Shown piece by piece: positions 47,291-61,000 of a DNA stretch of 64,000 bases. Origin of the DNA: Xestospongia muta (Eukaryota > Porifera > Demospongiae > Haplosclerida > Petrosiidae); the NCBI GenBank assembly GCA_963693285.1, contig OY848918.1:19789484-19853483 (forward strand), written 5' to 3'. The notes beneath the pieces are model-generated. The model saw nothing but the letters and a program-made list of their open reading frames with translations. It was not told where the DNA came from and ran no database searches. How positions within the stretch are numbered: the first letter of the stretch is position 1; the number at the start of each line of letters is the position of its first letter. The translations under genes and the position numbers were made by a program.

Positions 47291-50200
47291 CTAAATGTAA
47301 CATTGTCCACTAGTGTCAAATCAAGTTCACAGCAATTAGATGAGACAGACAATCATTTAGAGACATTGCAAAGCAAGGAGATTGTATGTTATGTACATTA
47401 CTGAAGAAGGTATAAACCACTCATACTTTTTGTAGTTGGTACATGCTCAAATAAACTAACTTTGTGTCCTACTGAATGTTTTCAGTTAAATTATTTTCAT
47501 AAAAAGCACAGCGTTTAGTAATAATGGTAATTGTAGTGACCTTTTCCAGTCTTTTAATGTCATTTAAGAAAAGCTAATGCCAACTCTTTTTATTACAAAT
47601 GGTATAATAGTGAACATCTATCTATTTGATATTAAAAAATAAATGTGATAATTTCAGTTGGCATTGCAAATTTGATTGTTATTAGTTGAAATGAATGTTG
47701 GAACATTTAGTTGATATATTAGAAAGTGAAAATATTATTATTGTATCTGGACAAGAAATAATATTTTGATAGTAAAACAATCTTAAGTTTATTTTGATGA
47801 CTTGGTGTGAAGGACTGGATTTTTATCATATAAAAGACTGAATAATTGAGATGTCATACTTAATTTAGCATTAGAAAGCAGACTTTTACTTGTGTAAAAT
47901 TATTAAAATGTTGAGAAAACAATTTTCAGTCTGTTATAGGTGAACATTTTCAACATGTTCTGCTTTGGTTTTGTCTATAAAGAAATAAAATAATTTAGAT
48001 ACATTATTTTGTGATTAGTATAGCTTATATTTAGAATAAAATTATGTTGGTAGGAAATATCTATCACTAGCAACATTTCTTAGGAAGACAAAGCCTAATA
48101 AGGACATTAAGTTATTGCCTAAATATTTTGACATTAACCACTTTTATAAGTTTTCCACTTCACCTTTTCTTTTTGTCTTTTATCTAGTAATATATAACTT
48201 TAAGTTTTATTCTTTAATATTAATTTTAAATAAGTAATGATTGTTGATTTATAGTATAACAATTGTTACATCATATATTATTTAAACATAGATCTCTTAA
48301 TCTGGTCCTTTATTAATTGTATTTTTAGTTCCTTTATTATGTACGAATTTATTATAGTATTGTATAATATATGTTTATTTTTGTCATACACCTGTCTAGA
48401 TTGCAGATTCCTATATTAAGTTCTTATATTTTAATACAGTTTATTTTGAATTTACTTTTATTTTAATACTTTAAAAACCTTATATAAACAGAATATGGTT
48501 GTAAAGACTAAATCATCAATTTCTATCTGTCCTTTTAAAGTCATAACAGAGGGAGCACCATCTAGCACTACCAAATGACTACCAAGCTATAGCTGTAGAA
48601 TTTCTTCATTTAAAGACAATTAAACTCTATTGTGGAATGTGGATTGATTAGTTACCAATTAAAAATGCCATGAAATTACATGTCCAATATAGTAATATGT
48701 GTATAACATACTTCAATGAATAAAATAGTAATAATTTTATTAAGTCACTTATTTTATTTCATTTGTAATAAATGTGAAAAAGGGTCTGTTGTCTCCACTC
48801 AGCAATATGACAAAGCTTTAAGGAAATTGTTATTGTTGGTAATCAGAAGTTTTCAATTTCTCTGTCAGTTAGTCAATTTATGATATATATATAATTTTTT
48901 ATTTTTTATTTAACAATGGTAGAAGAAAGGAGTTTTAGGTGTACAGTGGATCTCAAAATCAATTTTATTTTATATGAAAAAAATGATTTTTAATATTTTC
49001 TCTCATATTGATTTATCATAATTTGACTTAACTACACTAATAATTATTAGAGTTCAATCTGGTCTCTCTGTTGTACTAATATTTGTATTTTTAGTAGCCA
49101 AGCCATGGTGTAGTGACATTACTTTATGCATGGACTATTAAAAAGTATATCAGAGCTCGATTAGCTGCATGTATATTACATTCAATCTGTTTGAAAGAGT
49201 AACACCCACTCAAATACAAGCCATAAGAATACCAGTTGTTTTAATAATATAAGCCTAACTCAGCAAAATTTGTATACAAGTACATTAGTTACTAAGCATT
49301 AGATAACTATAATGATCAGAATAATTACAAAATGATTTGTAAAAAATTAATTAAGTGGTAGAAATATGTTTAAAGTATGCTACACATAAACTTAAATATA
49401 GTAATTATAATAACAAAAATGAAATTTATAAATTAAAAATAAATGCAAATCGAAGCAAAGATTTTTTTAGTTGTGCTACAAAAAGGCATTACAACAGCAT
49501 CAGTAACCAAATACTACATCTGATGATCTAAATTGAAATGCAAATATAAATATCAACAGATAAAACAATTAATTAGGAAAATAGGAAAAAACTTTGCATC
49601 AAATGGGAAGACTAAAAAAGTTGCTCAGTGAATCGATATCATTTGAGAGATATGATATCCACATAATGTTACCAACAACTATATGACAACAATTCTAGCG
49701 TAAGAAATAGACAGACAGAGAAAGATAGAGAGACAAAGACAGAGAGACTTCGATAGACAGATAGAGACATGACATAATATATAACAATACTAGGGATTAC
49801 TAAATATGGCAGTTTCTACATTGATATGCTTGTAAAACACTGTCATAACTTAATCAATACATCTATATAATTATATTCACTACAGAATTTAATATTCACA
49901 AGTTACGCAACACAGTTTTCTCTATTATTAAAAGCTATAACTATATTATGACAAGTGGTTTTTGAGCTCCATAGCTATGTCACTGCTAAAATGATATTGT
50001 AAAATTAACCAATGATGTATGCTATGTATCAATAGACACTGTAATCATCACAGCAGCTGATATGTGAATAAAGTTATGATAATAAACAAATCAACACTAT
50101 GAACAGTATGGATAGTGTATCCTCCTTCATAGATTATAGTATATGATGTTTACATCTAATAAAGCTGTGTCTGTTTTTATACACACAATATAGCAATCAA

Positions 50201-50900
50201 TTGAAGTTAATGTAAGACTAACATAATACATTAATACACTGTTATATACAGTGTATATATGAGAGGGAGTGTACACTTGTCACAACTTTACTTTGGCTCT
50301 TATTATAACTATACTCATAGCAGCTATGACAGGACATTATCAACATTATAGTGAATAGTGACATTATCCATTAAAACAACAACAGCATATGCATGCAATA
50401 TAAGGTTTTAAATAGTAAAATGATTGTACACTGGTGTTCCAAGAACTGTACAAGGGTTTTCATGTAATTTCATGTAATTTGAAAAACTTTAATAACACTA
50501 GTATGATTTAAGGACATCAAATCTATTATTATTCTGAGTTCAAGGATATCAGTACAAGATATTTTCTTTACTCTTAATTTAGTTTAAAATAAAGAAAGGT
50601 ACACAGGACAGGAAATAAGACATAATATAAATGGATGGTGGCCTATATCCAGTATATGTAATAGCACATCAAATGAAATTGCATAAATGTAATAATAATA
50701 ATAATTATGATCACATGCATTATATATATGTGAATGTGTTCAATAATCAGGTTGTCCTCTTTATTATATAAAGCTACAATACTAAATAACAATATAACAA
50801 CAACATTAATGTACGTAATAATGACAAGAGAGTACCAAATATGGTAAACTTTATATTAATAAGCTCAATAAAAACATACATTGGGCACACACTGCTACTT
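47291..50900. other. No gene recognised
   Basis: About 3.6 kb of very AT-rich DNA without long open frames, clear repeats or RNA genes that could be supported. A purine-rich AGACAGAGA-type stretch lies near 49708-49770. Confidence 0.5.
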
Positions 50901-50989
50901 GTAGAGTGATGTCTTTATACCTAATGAACTCAAGAAATCACTAATTGTGCATGTAATGCTTAGAAGTTTAAATCTGTCTCTCTTCATGA

Positions 50990-53900
50990 TGAAGAGATTA
51001 TTATAGAAACAATTTTTGAATTGAAAGGTTCTGATCAATTTTAAAATACAGTGCATTATTATATGTCATAATAAGTAGTCACAGATCAATTCTATTACTC
51101 TAGCAACATCACAGGTTCATAGACATCACTTCCTATTCATTTTGCTCATATTGACTGTCTTATTCAAACATCTAATTATCACTTGTCAAATGATAAAATT
51201 AAATTAATTTAAATTATCCAACCATTTAATTATAACTACAGAATAATAGATATATTATATAAATTTGTTACAGATATTAAACACCATTACTATCAACTTA
51301 GTTTTGTAAATCATACATATCATGTAGTATTCATGTCTATTTAGAGGTTTGAATATCTAAGATAACATTACAAAGAATTAGTGTCACATCGAAACACTTG
51401 TCCTTTTTAATCAATGATACTGACAGTATACTTTAGAAGTTTAAGCATAATATGCTTAAACTTACACAGTATATTATATTATAATAAATTAATGATATAA
51501 AAGTTATTGACATAAATATAGCTAGAAGTAATGATAAATATGTGATTGTTGTGTAAAATTCATAGTGTCAAAATAATTTTAAAAGAATGAGAAAAATATC
51601 TCTTGCAATTTTCTTTACCAAAGCATCTAATGAAGAATGTAACATTATGACACAATAATGACTATAGGCATTACTTTTGTTGTTATCAAGTGGTAGACTT
51701 TACTAAGCAGATGTTAATCATATATGATCATATAGTGTACAGTACATACATAGTGTGAGTGTATATCTATTACATATAGTAGTAGTTAGTAGACAGACAG
51801 TATACTCATCTTACTACAATTAGGTTACAGTTGATTTAGTTTCATCATTGAAATGTAGTAATTATGTCACATACTTCCTGTATATCCATTGAAGTTTTGA
51901 TATTAGGAATAGTGGTCAGTTGAAGGAACTACACTTATCCACACAACTACACTAAATAGTGTCGTTTTGTTAACTTTCAAGGCAAAAAATCCATGTTAAC
52001 AACATTAATTATAACATCATTAACTGGAAAAAATGCATGTAATTCTGATGAATGACCACTTTGCAAGTCAAATAGACTGTGTTATTTCACTCAATGTTGT
52101 ATTGTCTACTCATACATCACTATACAGCCTGTAGTATAGCTTTATTTTGAATGTATTCATTCTTTAATTATTTTTAAATTTTATTTATAACATTTACTAA
52201 CATAGAAAATTAAGGACATAAAATTGAGAACTCATACAAGACGTTTGATTAGCAAATTGTAGTATAGCTTGATTATGGCAGCAACTTTCATCCATATTAA
52301 TAATTAAACTTCAATTGACTCAAGCTGCCCAGTCCAGTGTTAACACACTTCTATTACAGATTTTAGAGGATGAGTGTAAATGTTCCAGCCCACATAATTA
52401 ATGAAAATATGAGCTTGTACCCATCAAGTGTTTGCTTAGTGTTTCTTAATTTCATTGACACTCTGTGATTAGGACACTGGTATTTCCACTGACTTAACAA
52501 TATATTTATATTTCTACAAACATTAAAAATAACTTAAAAAAGACATTGATGGTCCTCTTAATTAGGACTGTTTTATGAGGAAAACAGTACTGTTGTGTAT
52601 AGTTCAACTTTAATTGTCCATTAGTAATACATATTCTTATATGTAGTCAGGTACTATTATACAATATAATAGAATACTCTAGTGTTAACAACTGTATTGT
52701 CTTGAGGGAGTGTTTTGTATTTTTAATTATAAATACTGATTGCATTCCTTAGTAATAATCAAAAACCTACTCATTCCATATAAATATGAGGAAACATGTA
52801 CTGATGTATAAATTGTTAAATAATATCTCAGACAATCACTTAATCTGTCAAGTAAAAACCTTTTTTTTCAAACGATCTATCTGTCACAAAAATATAACTA
52901 TAGAATATTAGATATATTATATAATTGTGTTACAGTTATAAAAAGAAAATATTACAGTTTAATGTACATGATTATGTGTAGTACTGATGTCTTTTTAGAA
53001 CTTTGATTATCTAAGTATGTACTTAAAGAATTACTGTCACATTGATACATGTGTCCTTTATAATGAAACCTTTATAATGAATGATACTGATAGTATACTG
53101 TAGAAGTATATGATAATATGTTAATTAAGATGAATTTTCATTTTTGGAAATCTAGTTAATAGACTTATTGACATATTACTAGAAGTAATAACAAATACAT
53201 GATTGTTGTTTAAAGATTATACTGTCAGAATATTTCTATTTGAATGAGAATAATTTCTGTTACAATCTCTTCTTCCAAAGAATCTAATGAAAGAATACAA
53301 TATTGTGACATAATAATGACTAATGACAATATGTTTGTAGTTATCAAGTAACAGATCTTGCGAAACATATGGAAAAAACAATGTAGTGTTAAACTGAAAC
53401 AGGATTTATTATATCAACAATATTAGTCATACATAATTGTGTAGTTTATGATACTGACTTCACTGTACTTACTACTGTGAACATTGATACATTGCTCTTT
53501 AACATGAAATTAATACTAATCTCTTGTTTGGAGTTGCTATCCCCACACCATATTTGCTCTATGCATTGACCCAAAATTCTTTAACTTGGAACATAACTGT
53601 GATTATATTAATTCCAGAACATTTTCGACTAAGACAGGAAAGTATATCTAAACACTTGTCTTTGTTCTCCATAATTTGATTTAGTTAGTAGAGTTTCCTC
53701 ATTCCAATGTAGTAGTTATTACTATCTAACTATGTCACCTACTTCCTGTATTATTTATAGACACCTTGATATTAGGAATAGTGGTCAGTTGAAGGAACTA
53801 CACTTATCCACACAAGTACACTAAATAGTGTGGTATTGTAAACTTTTTAAAGAAAAAAATATTTATGTTATCAACATTAACTTCATACTAAAACATCATC

Positions 53901-54640
53901 ATTAACTGGTAAGATTTCATGCAATGAATGACCACTTCATAAGTTAAAAAGATTGTGTTATTTTACTCAATGTTGTATTGTCTACTCATACATCACTATA
54001 CAGCCTGTAGTATAGCTTTATTTTGAACATATTCATTCTTTAACTATTTATAAATTTTAAATACAACCAGTACTAACATAGAAAATCAAGGACATAATAT
54101 TGAGTACTCATACAAGACGATGAAATGTAAATTGTAGCATAGCTTGATTCTGACAGTAACTGTCACTCATATTAATAATTAAAGGTCAGTTCAGTCAAGC
54201 TGTTCAGTCCAGTGTTAACACACTTTCGATGTATTCATTAAGAAGTGGATGAGTGTGAATGACCCAGCCAACACAATTGATTAAAATACAAGATAGTACT
54301 TATTATGTAAGTGTTTCCTCAGTATTTCTTGATTTCATTGACACTCTGTGACTAGATCACTTGTATTTCCACTTACTTTACAATATATTTATATTTCTAC
54401 AAACACTAGTACTCAAAAAATAATCCATTGATAGTCCTCCTAATTAGGACTGTTATGATGAAAACAGTACTGTTGTGTATAGTTCTAATTTAATTATCCT
54501 TTATTGTATATCATATATATTATATTATGTAGTCAGGTACTGTTATATAGTATAATAGAATACTCTAGTGTTGACAACTGTACAGTAGTGAGGGAGTGTT
54601 TTGTATTTGTAATTATAAATACTGATTGCATTCCTTAACC
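50990..54640. repeat. Tandem duplication, unit ~1.87 kb, upstream of the second gene copy
   Basis: Two diverged head-to-tail units, about 50990-52760 and 52800-54640. Anchors 1,871 bp apart include GATATTAGGAATAGTGGTCA (51899 and 53770). Others are TACTCATACATCACTATACA with AGCCTGTAGTATAGC, and AATTAGGACTGTT with AACAGTACTGTTGTG. Each unit contains sequence also found in the gene's 5' flank. No coding content was seen. A small palindrome lies at 51438-51462 (arms AGTTTAAGCAT). Confidence 0.75.
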
Positions 54641-55019
54641 CAGTAATTAATATTGGTGGGCGTGTCACAGAGTTGCCATAACAACCGCCAAACAATGCTG
54701 TCACATAAGAACAGGTTAGTAGATCACATTCTATATTGTATTCTACTACTAAAGCATTGAATATTATTAGTATCCAATGATATCATATAGTGTACAGTAC
54801 ATACATAGTGTGAGTGTATATCTATTACATATAGTAGTAGTTAGTAGACAGACAGTATATTCTATCTTACTATAATTAGGTTATAGCTGATTTAGTTAGT
54901 AGAGTTTCCTCATTCCAATGTAGTATATAGTTATTACTATCTATGTAACCTACTTTCTGTATTATCTATAGACACCTGACATAGGAACACTGACCAACTA
55001 AGAACCTAAACTTTTCAAA

Positions 55020-58000
55020 ATGTCTCAGAGATCACTAGTAAGTCTATAATCTTTCTATTACTATGTCATTATCCCTATATATCACTGTGATACTAACTAA
55101 ACTCACATATCAGTGTTATTGTATAGACAGAATATCTTTCTAAAAGATGGTCTTTTAGTTAGAAGGGCTGATTTGTATACTCACTATACTACACTACATG
55201 ATACATGTTGTCTTTATAATAGAATGAACAACTGGTCTGGGCAGCTTATTATGGAAACATTGAAAAAGTCAAATCTACTATTGAAGAAGGTGCTGATGTA
55301 AACTATCATTATCCAGGCACTGTAAGTTCTAGCTCTCAATATTTAAGTATATATCTCAACAGTAAAGCATATTTTTTATATGCAGTGTGTTTTTATAAAT
55401 AAGTCTAAGATCCAATAATTATCATATCACTACACACTGTATCATCATTATAGTATGATGTTGGTTGAGCTATAATACATGAAATGGTCTAGTCTCGTCC
55501 CCAGATCTACTCACAAGCTAAAATAGGTCTGATCACATGAGTTGATTTTTGTGTCACCTATTTTAGCTTGCGAGTAGGTCTGGGGACGAGACTAGGGATG
55601 GTGTAAATTTAATATCACAAAACCCTGTGTGATTTTAATCAATAGTGTAAGAGTTTCTTTCATTTTCTGTTTCATCTCCTAATAATAAAAAGTGTTAATA
55701 TTACTGACATGATGTGTACATTTGTTGATCTAATAACAATGTTACTGAATTATTCTAACAGAGCCAGTCTATATCTATCATATAACACAAACTTATGAAG
55801 GACAATATTCTTATGAATTTACTTTTAAAATAGCATTTGCAAAATAGATTTTCTGGAATTATTACAAGATTTTATGCCATGCTCATATTTACTCAGTCAC
55901 TGTCCTCATAAGTTTACAATCTACCAGAATGCTAATAAAACTCTGATAAGTATAGTTTTTTAAAGTATGAAACAGAAGTCTTGATTCTGATTGTATCAAC
56001 AAGTTGTATACATACATACCTAACTATGGTCTATTTTTATAGAGAGTCCTTAGGTTTATTGTATTCCAGCATTTAAATTTGAGAAACAGTTAGTACACAC
56101 AATTAATTATAACATTAGAGAGATTGTGGTAACATATAGGAAATGGTAAGTTTAGTAAAATGTTCTTCATTTGCCAAAATGTTTTCCTCCAGCATTTTAA
56201 TTAAAGACATAACAATAGGCAGAACAATTCATTGTTATTTAAATTTGCCAAAGTTTATTTTATATCTATATGATCTCCTTCCACAATTACCTATTACAGG
56301 TGTTACATTTAACAGTGTATTGCCACATAAATCAATCTATTTGCTGGTTCACACTTTATACAATAACAATATTCATAACCTACTAATAATTTTTTTAAAG
56401 AATAATATGACAATGAATAAGATTAAGTTTGTAATTTTACTAGCAAGAGTGACCTTTTATATATAGAGGTTAAACCAGTATGTTGTGTATTTTATGATTA
56501 CAAGCAAAACATATAATGCTAACATATCCACACACTACTAAATTAAATGTTGGTACAGTAAATAATGTTAGAAGTCTCTTAGCTAGAGAGACCACAATAG
56601 ACTTTGCAAGTCTAGCACGTGCTAGTCCCCAGACCCTTGGTCTCTAATTGAAAGGACAGACTGTTATTAGACAGCTAAATGACTATGAATGTTTTGATAT
56701 TCTAACTAGAGATCTTATCAGCAGACACAGCTTAGAGTCCTTAATATAATATGATAATAGTTTCATTCATTTCCAAAATTTAGTGACAGGATCTGGAGCA
56801 CAAATTCATTGGTATTTCACTCATCAGAATAAATTGCTATACACATGTCACACCTATATATTAACTGGGAATTAACTAAAATCAGTTTACTTTTGAAGAA
56901 TTTGCAAAATTATTTTTTGAAATGGTTTCTTGTACATACAGCATTTTATTTTTAAGATATTTAGTTTGACCTTTCTTATACACAGAGTTTAAGCCAGTAT
57001 ATTGGTTGTATTATGTTTACTAGAAAACATATATTATTAACATATCCACAGAGTAACTATATAATTGTAAATAATGTTCATGATATGTTTTAATAAGTAA
57101 TGTAGTGTTTATAAGGACTCCATAATTTAAATTAATTTCAAGTTATTAAAGTAGTCCAATAATGACTATTAATACTTTCATAGTATTATAATGTTAGTTT
57201 AAGTTGTACTAATGTAATTATAGGTTCACTGACTTCTTTGTATTATCATCTATTAGACATAACTAATATTTTATTAATATACTAATACTACTGTTACTAT
57301 TGTGATATTGTATGTACTCTTTAAAATTTTGTATTGTTATTTAATAAATAATTAATAAGTAGATCTTGTAACTGTCATTTGTTAATAACAAACATTATCA
57401 TCTACTATTATATAGGCTTATGCGAGACCACTGATTGCTGCATCTGCTCATGGACATACTGATATTGTGTCTCTTCTTCTTCAAAAAAAAGCAGACCCAA
57501 GTTGTACTAATAATGTGAGTGTTCATATATAGTAACAATACTGTTGTAATGTATATATGTATACATTGTACATGTAGTATACACATGTGAATTTATTAAT
57601 GTAATTGTCATGTTGTACTTTTCTTGTTTTTTTAGCAATATTCTTAAAATTGTGAAAATTAAACCTCAATTTATTAGCATTTCAATGTTATAATATAGGA
57701 GATGTTAAAAACAGAGAATTTACTTCCCCCAGATAATTATGTATAAAGTTCATCTGGTTTCAGTAACGGATATAGATCCACATCAAGTACTGGGCTGATC
57801 ATTTCTTTATAGCTATTACACAGGGGTAGTTTTCCATCTTGCTACAATAGAATAGTTACAATAAGGGCTTTCCACTCACTGTAATTAACAGGCTTAATTT
57901 TGACCAATGACAGCAACTTGTCTAGCTCAGCTTTAAGGATAGTTTAAGAGAGAAGACACAGGCTGAAGTCTTCAAAAATTGGGTTAGGGATTTCTCTTCA

Positions 58001-61000
58001 AGTCCAGTTTAGCAACATATTGAGTCATTGTGCCCAACTTGTCTGTGAAGACTTCTTTATTTTTCTCTATGTAATGCCCAATCATTAAGTTGTCTGTCTA
58101 CTGTAATTCTATCAAATGACACATATTATTTTTGGACCATTTTGAAACCTTGCCGGACCCCCTTGGTTATATTAAACCCTATCTTATTATGTTTCTCATG
58201 GGTTTCCTCTCTCAGGTGTACTTGAAGACCTAGTATCACTACATATGCTTGAAAATATGGCTATGTGATAACGTGCATACAACCACGTGTACGCATGAAT
58301 GGGTGTGGCACATTTCATCTAATTAACTTTCGTGAGCAAATATTTTATGGTTTGTTTCTCAACCACAAAAACCATGATAATCCCCCCCCCCCCTCCCTGA
58401 AAAAACTCCGCTATATGGTACAGCAGTGTAGTTTTGTCAAATAACATAACAAATGTCATATTAAGTACATGTAAGTCTATCAGTATCAGTACAGTGGAAT
58501 ATTGTACTCCCTGAATAATAGAAACCTCATTTACAATGACAAATTGTGTGGTCGGAATGAATTCCCATTTAATACACATTACTTGTTGACTCAGAAAATA
58601 TGGAAACATTTTGTATTATATAATAAATGCTTTTTGCAAGTGATTGTAGCAAAGAGTCATCACTTCTAATGTCCAGTTAATGAATACATCGATAATGGAT
58701 TAGTGAAATGACAAAGCTATAGCTTAATAGAGCTTTGTAAAACTGTAATGACAGCCCTCACATACAGGCTTAGTAAAATATATTGATATTATATTGTAAA
58801 TAATTATGTTTACAGCTTCTTGTCATGATTCTAATACTATATATAAACAGAAGCGTAGAATGTTATATAACAGTTACTCTAGTAACACAAACTATCTCTA
58901 CAATTATACAAGGAAATAATATAACAAAGTTTTTATATGTTAAGTTATAGTTTCTAATACATGGCAGTGTTTTTACACTCAGTCTATAAGTATGATGTAC
59001 CAGTGATTTGTAATGTATGTTGTACTGTCTTCATTGTTGTCATCAGATAAAGATAACTATGATAGTCACTAAGTCATATGTCCAGCCAGTGTCATTGTTT
59101 GATGGCTGGTACATGTTGTAAATAGAGTCTCTTTACTTCCCTAATCAAGAGTATATTTATGAAATAATTTCCTTAATAATTATTGATACTATATCTCAAC
59201 AAATACATACTGTGAATAATAAATGAACATACTTAAAACTGATTGACAAAAGAAATTTTGCCAATAACCACCAAGTGACAAAGTAGGGCATTATATAGAA
59301 TGTGATCTCTATAATAAGATATATACCTCATATTACGCAACTATCATGAGTATATCTCTTATTTGTTCATATTTTCTACACTTATCACATTAGTCCCAGC
59401 TTATATCCTGATTACCTCAAGAATACATTTATGACTTGTAGAGTACATCCTTTTGCTTGATAAGCACTATTTTACTGACATATAGTATACACTTACATGA
59501 TCTATTTTACGTATGAGAGGTGTCTAAAGCTATAAATGTTGCAAAATTTTGATTTATATACAGTTCTAATTACAAAACATGATCTCAGTGTCTACATGAC
59601 AATTAATGAACAATTACATGTTTTTGGAGTGAAATGTAAAAAATGTAGAAATGTAAAAACCATTAGTTAATTACATTCAATTTTAATTAACCATTATCAT
59701 AACCTCATCACAATTGTTTTTAGAGTATTAACCTCTCTATACATATTAGTAATAACATAATGAATTGTTTTATCTATCTTTTGTATTGTATCATTAGATA
59801 TAGCTTTATATTATAAAGTGAATTAATCATAAATACTAACATATCCTTTATGTAGCTCAAGAGAACTCCTCTTCACTGGGCTGCTTCCAATGGCCATTCT
59901 GAGATAGCTCATATACTAATTAAAGCTGGTGCATCACTGGATCCCATTGACTATGTGAGTATTTCCATTAATTAAATATGTTGTCATTACTATAACCCTA
60001 GCATTAAACTATAATTATAGTCAGTGTCATCACTATGTTTATTACATGATATAAGTTAAATGGTTTGACATTCTAAGTGATAGTGAATATACTAAGATAC
60101 TGTTTAGTAATGGTAGAATATGCTCTGATATTTACATTGACAAAATAATTTTACTCGTATAATAGATTCTTCTGTTTGTTAGTGACTTATAACAACATGA
60201 CATATGAGTGAATGTTTACAAACTATTGCTTGTATTATTCCTAACATTTATATAACTTTTATGATATCTCTGTTGTAATAATAACTGATTTCTACTGCCA
60301 GTGGTCAACATAATCAACTGTAGACATCACTTACAAAGTAGTTCATTCAGTATTGTCACAACCAGATATTTAGTGTGCTAATTTAATTTATTTTATGGTA
60401 CACTCCTTTGTAGCATTATACTTTTATACATTACTGTAAATAGTTTACATTGAATGTTTTAACTACAATGAATGATGCACTTCCTTGAAGTCTAGTATTG
60501 TACAGTATATGTGTGAAAACTGTATACATTGTAATTTTTAAGATGTTTTTGAATCCCCTTTCTACTACTCAAGCTCTATCATAAGATATGTTTATTATAG
60601 ATAATGTTAATAACAAATAACAGATATTATCAATGTTGAATTCATATACAGTGGTTATTACAATCATAACACATAATATACATCATCATATGTTAGACAA
60701 TTGTAATGATATGACTGGAACAACATTAATGTTAGCATTATATCAATTTAGTATATTCCCTACATTATGTTTTATTACATAATTATAGTAATGATTATCT
60801 TATAATGCTATAATACAAAAGTCTTTCATGTTCCACTTACTCTAATTTCTTTTATCACATATGTCTTTTATTTGTTCATATTTTCTACACTTATCACATT
60901 AGTCCCAGCTTATATCCTGATTACCTCAAGAATACATTTATGGCTTGTAGAGTACATCCTTTTGCATGATAAGCACTATTTTACTGACATATAGTATACA

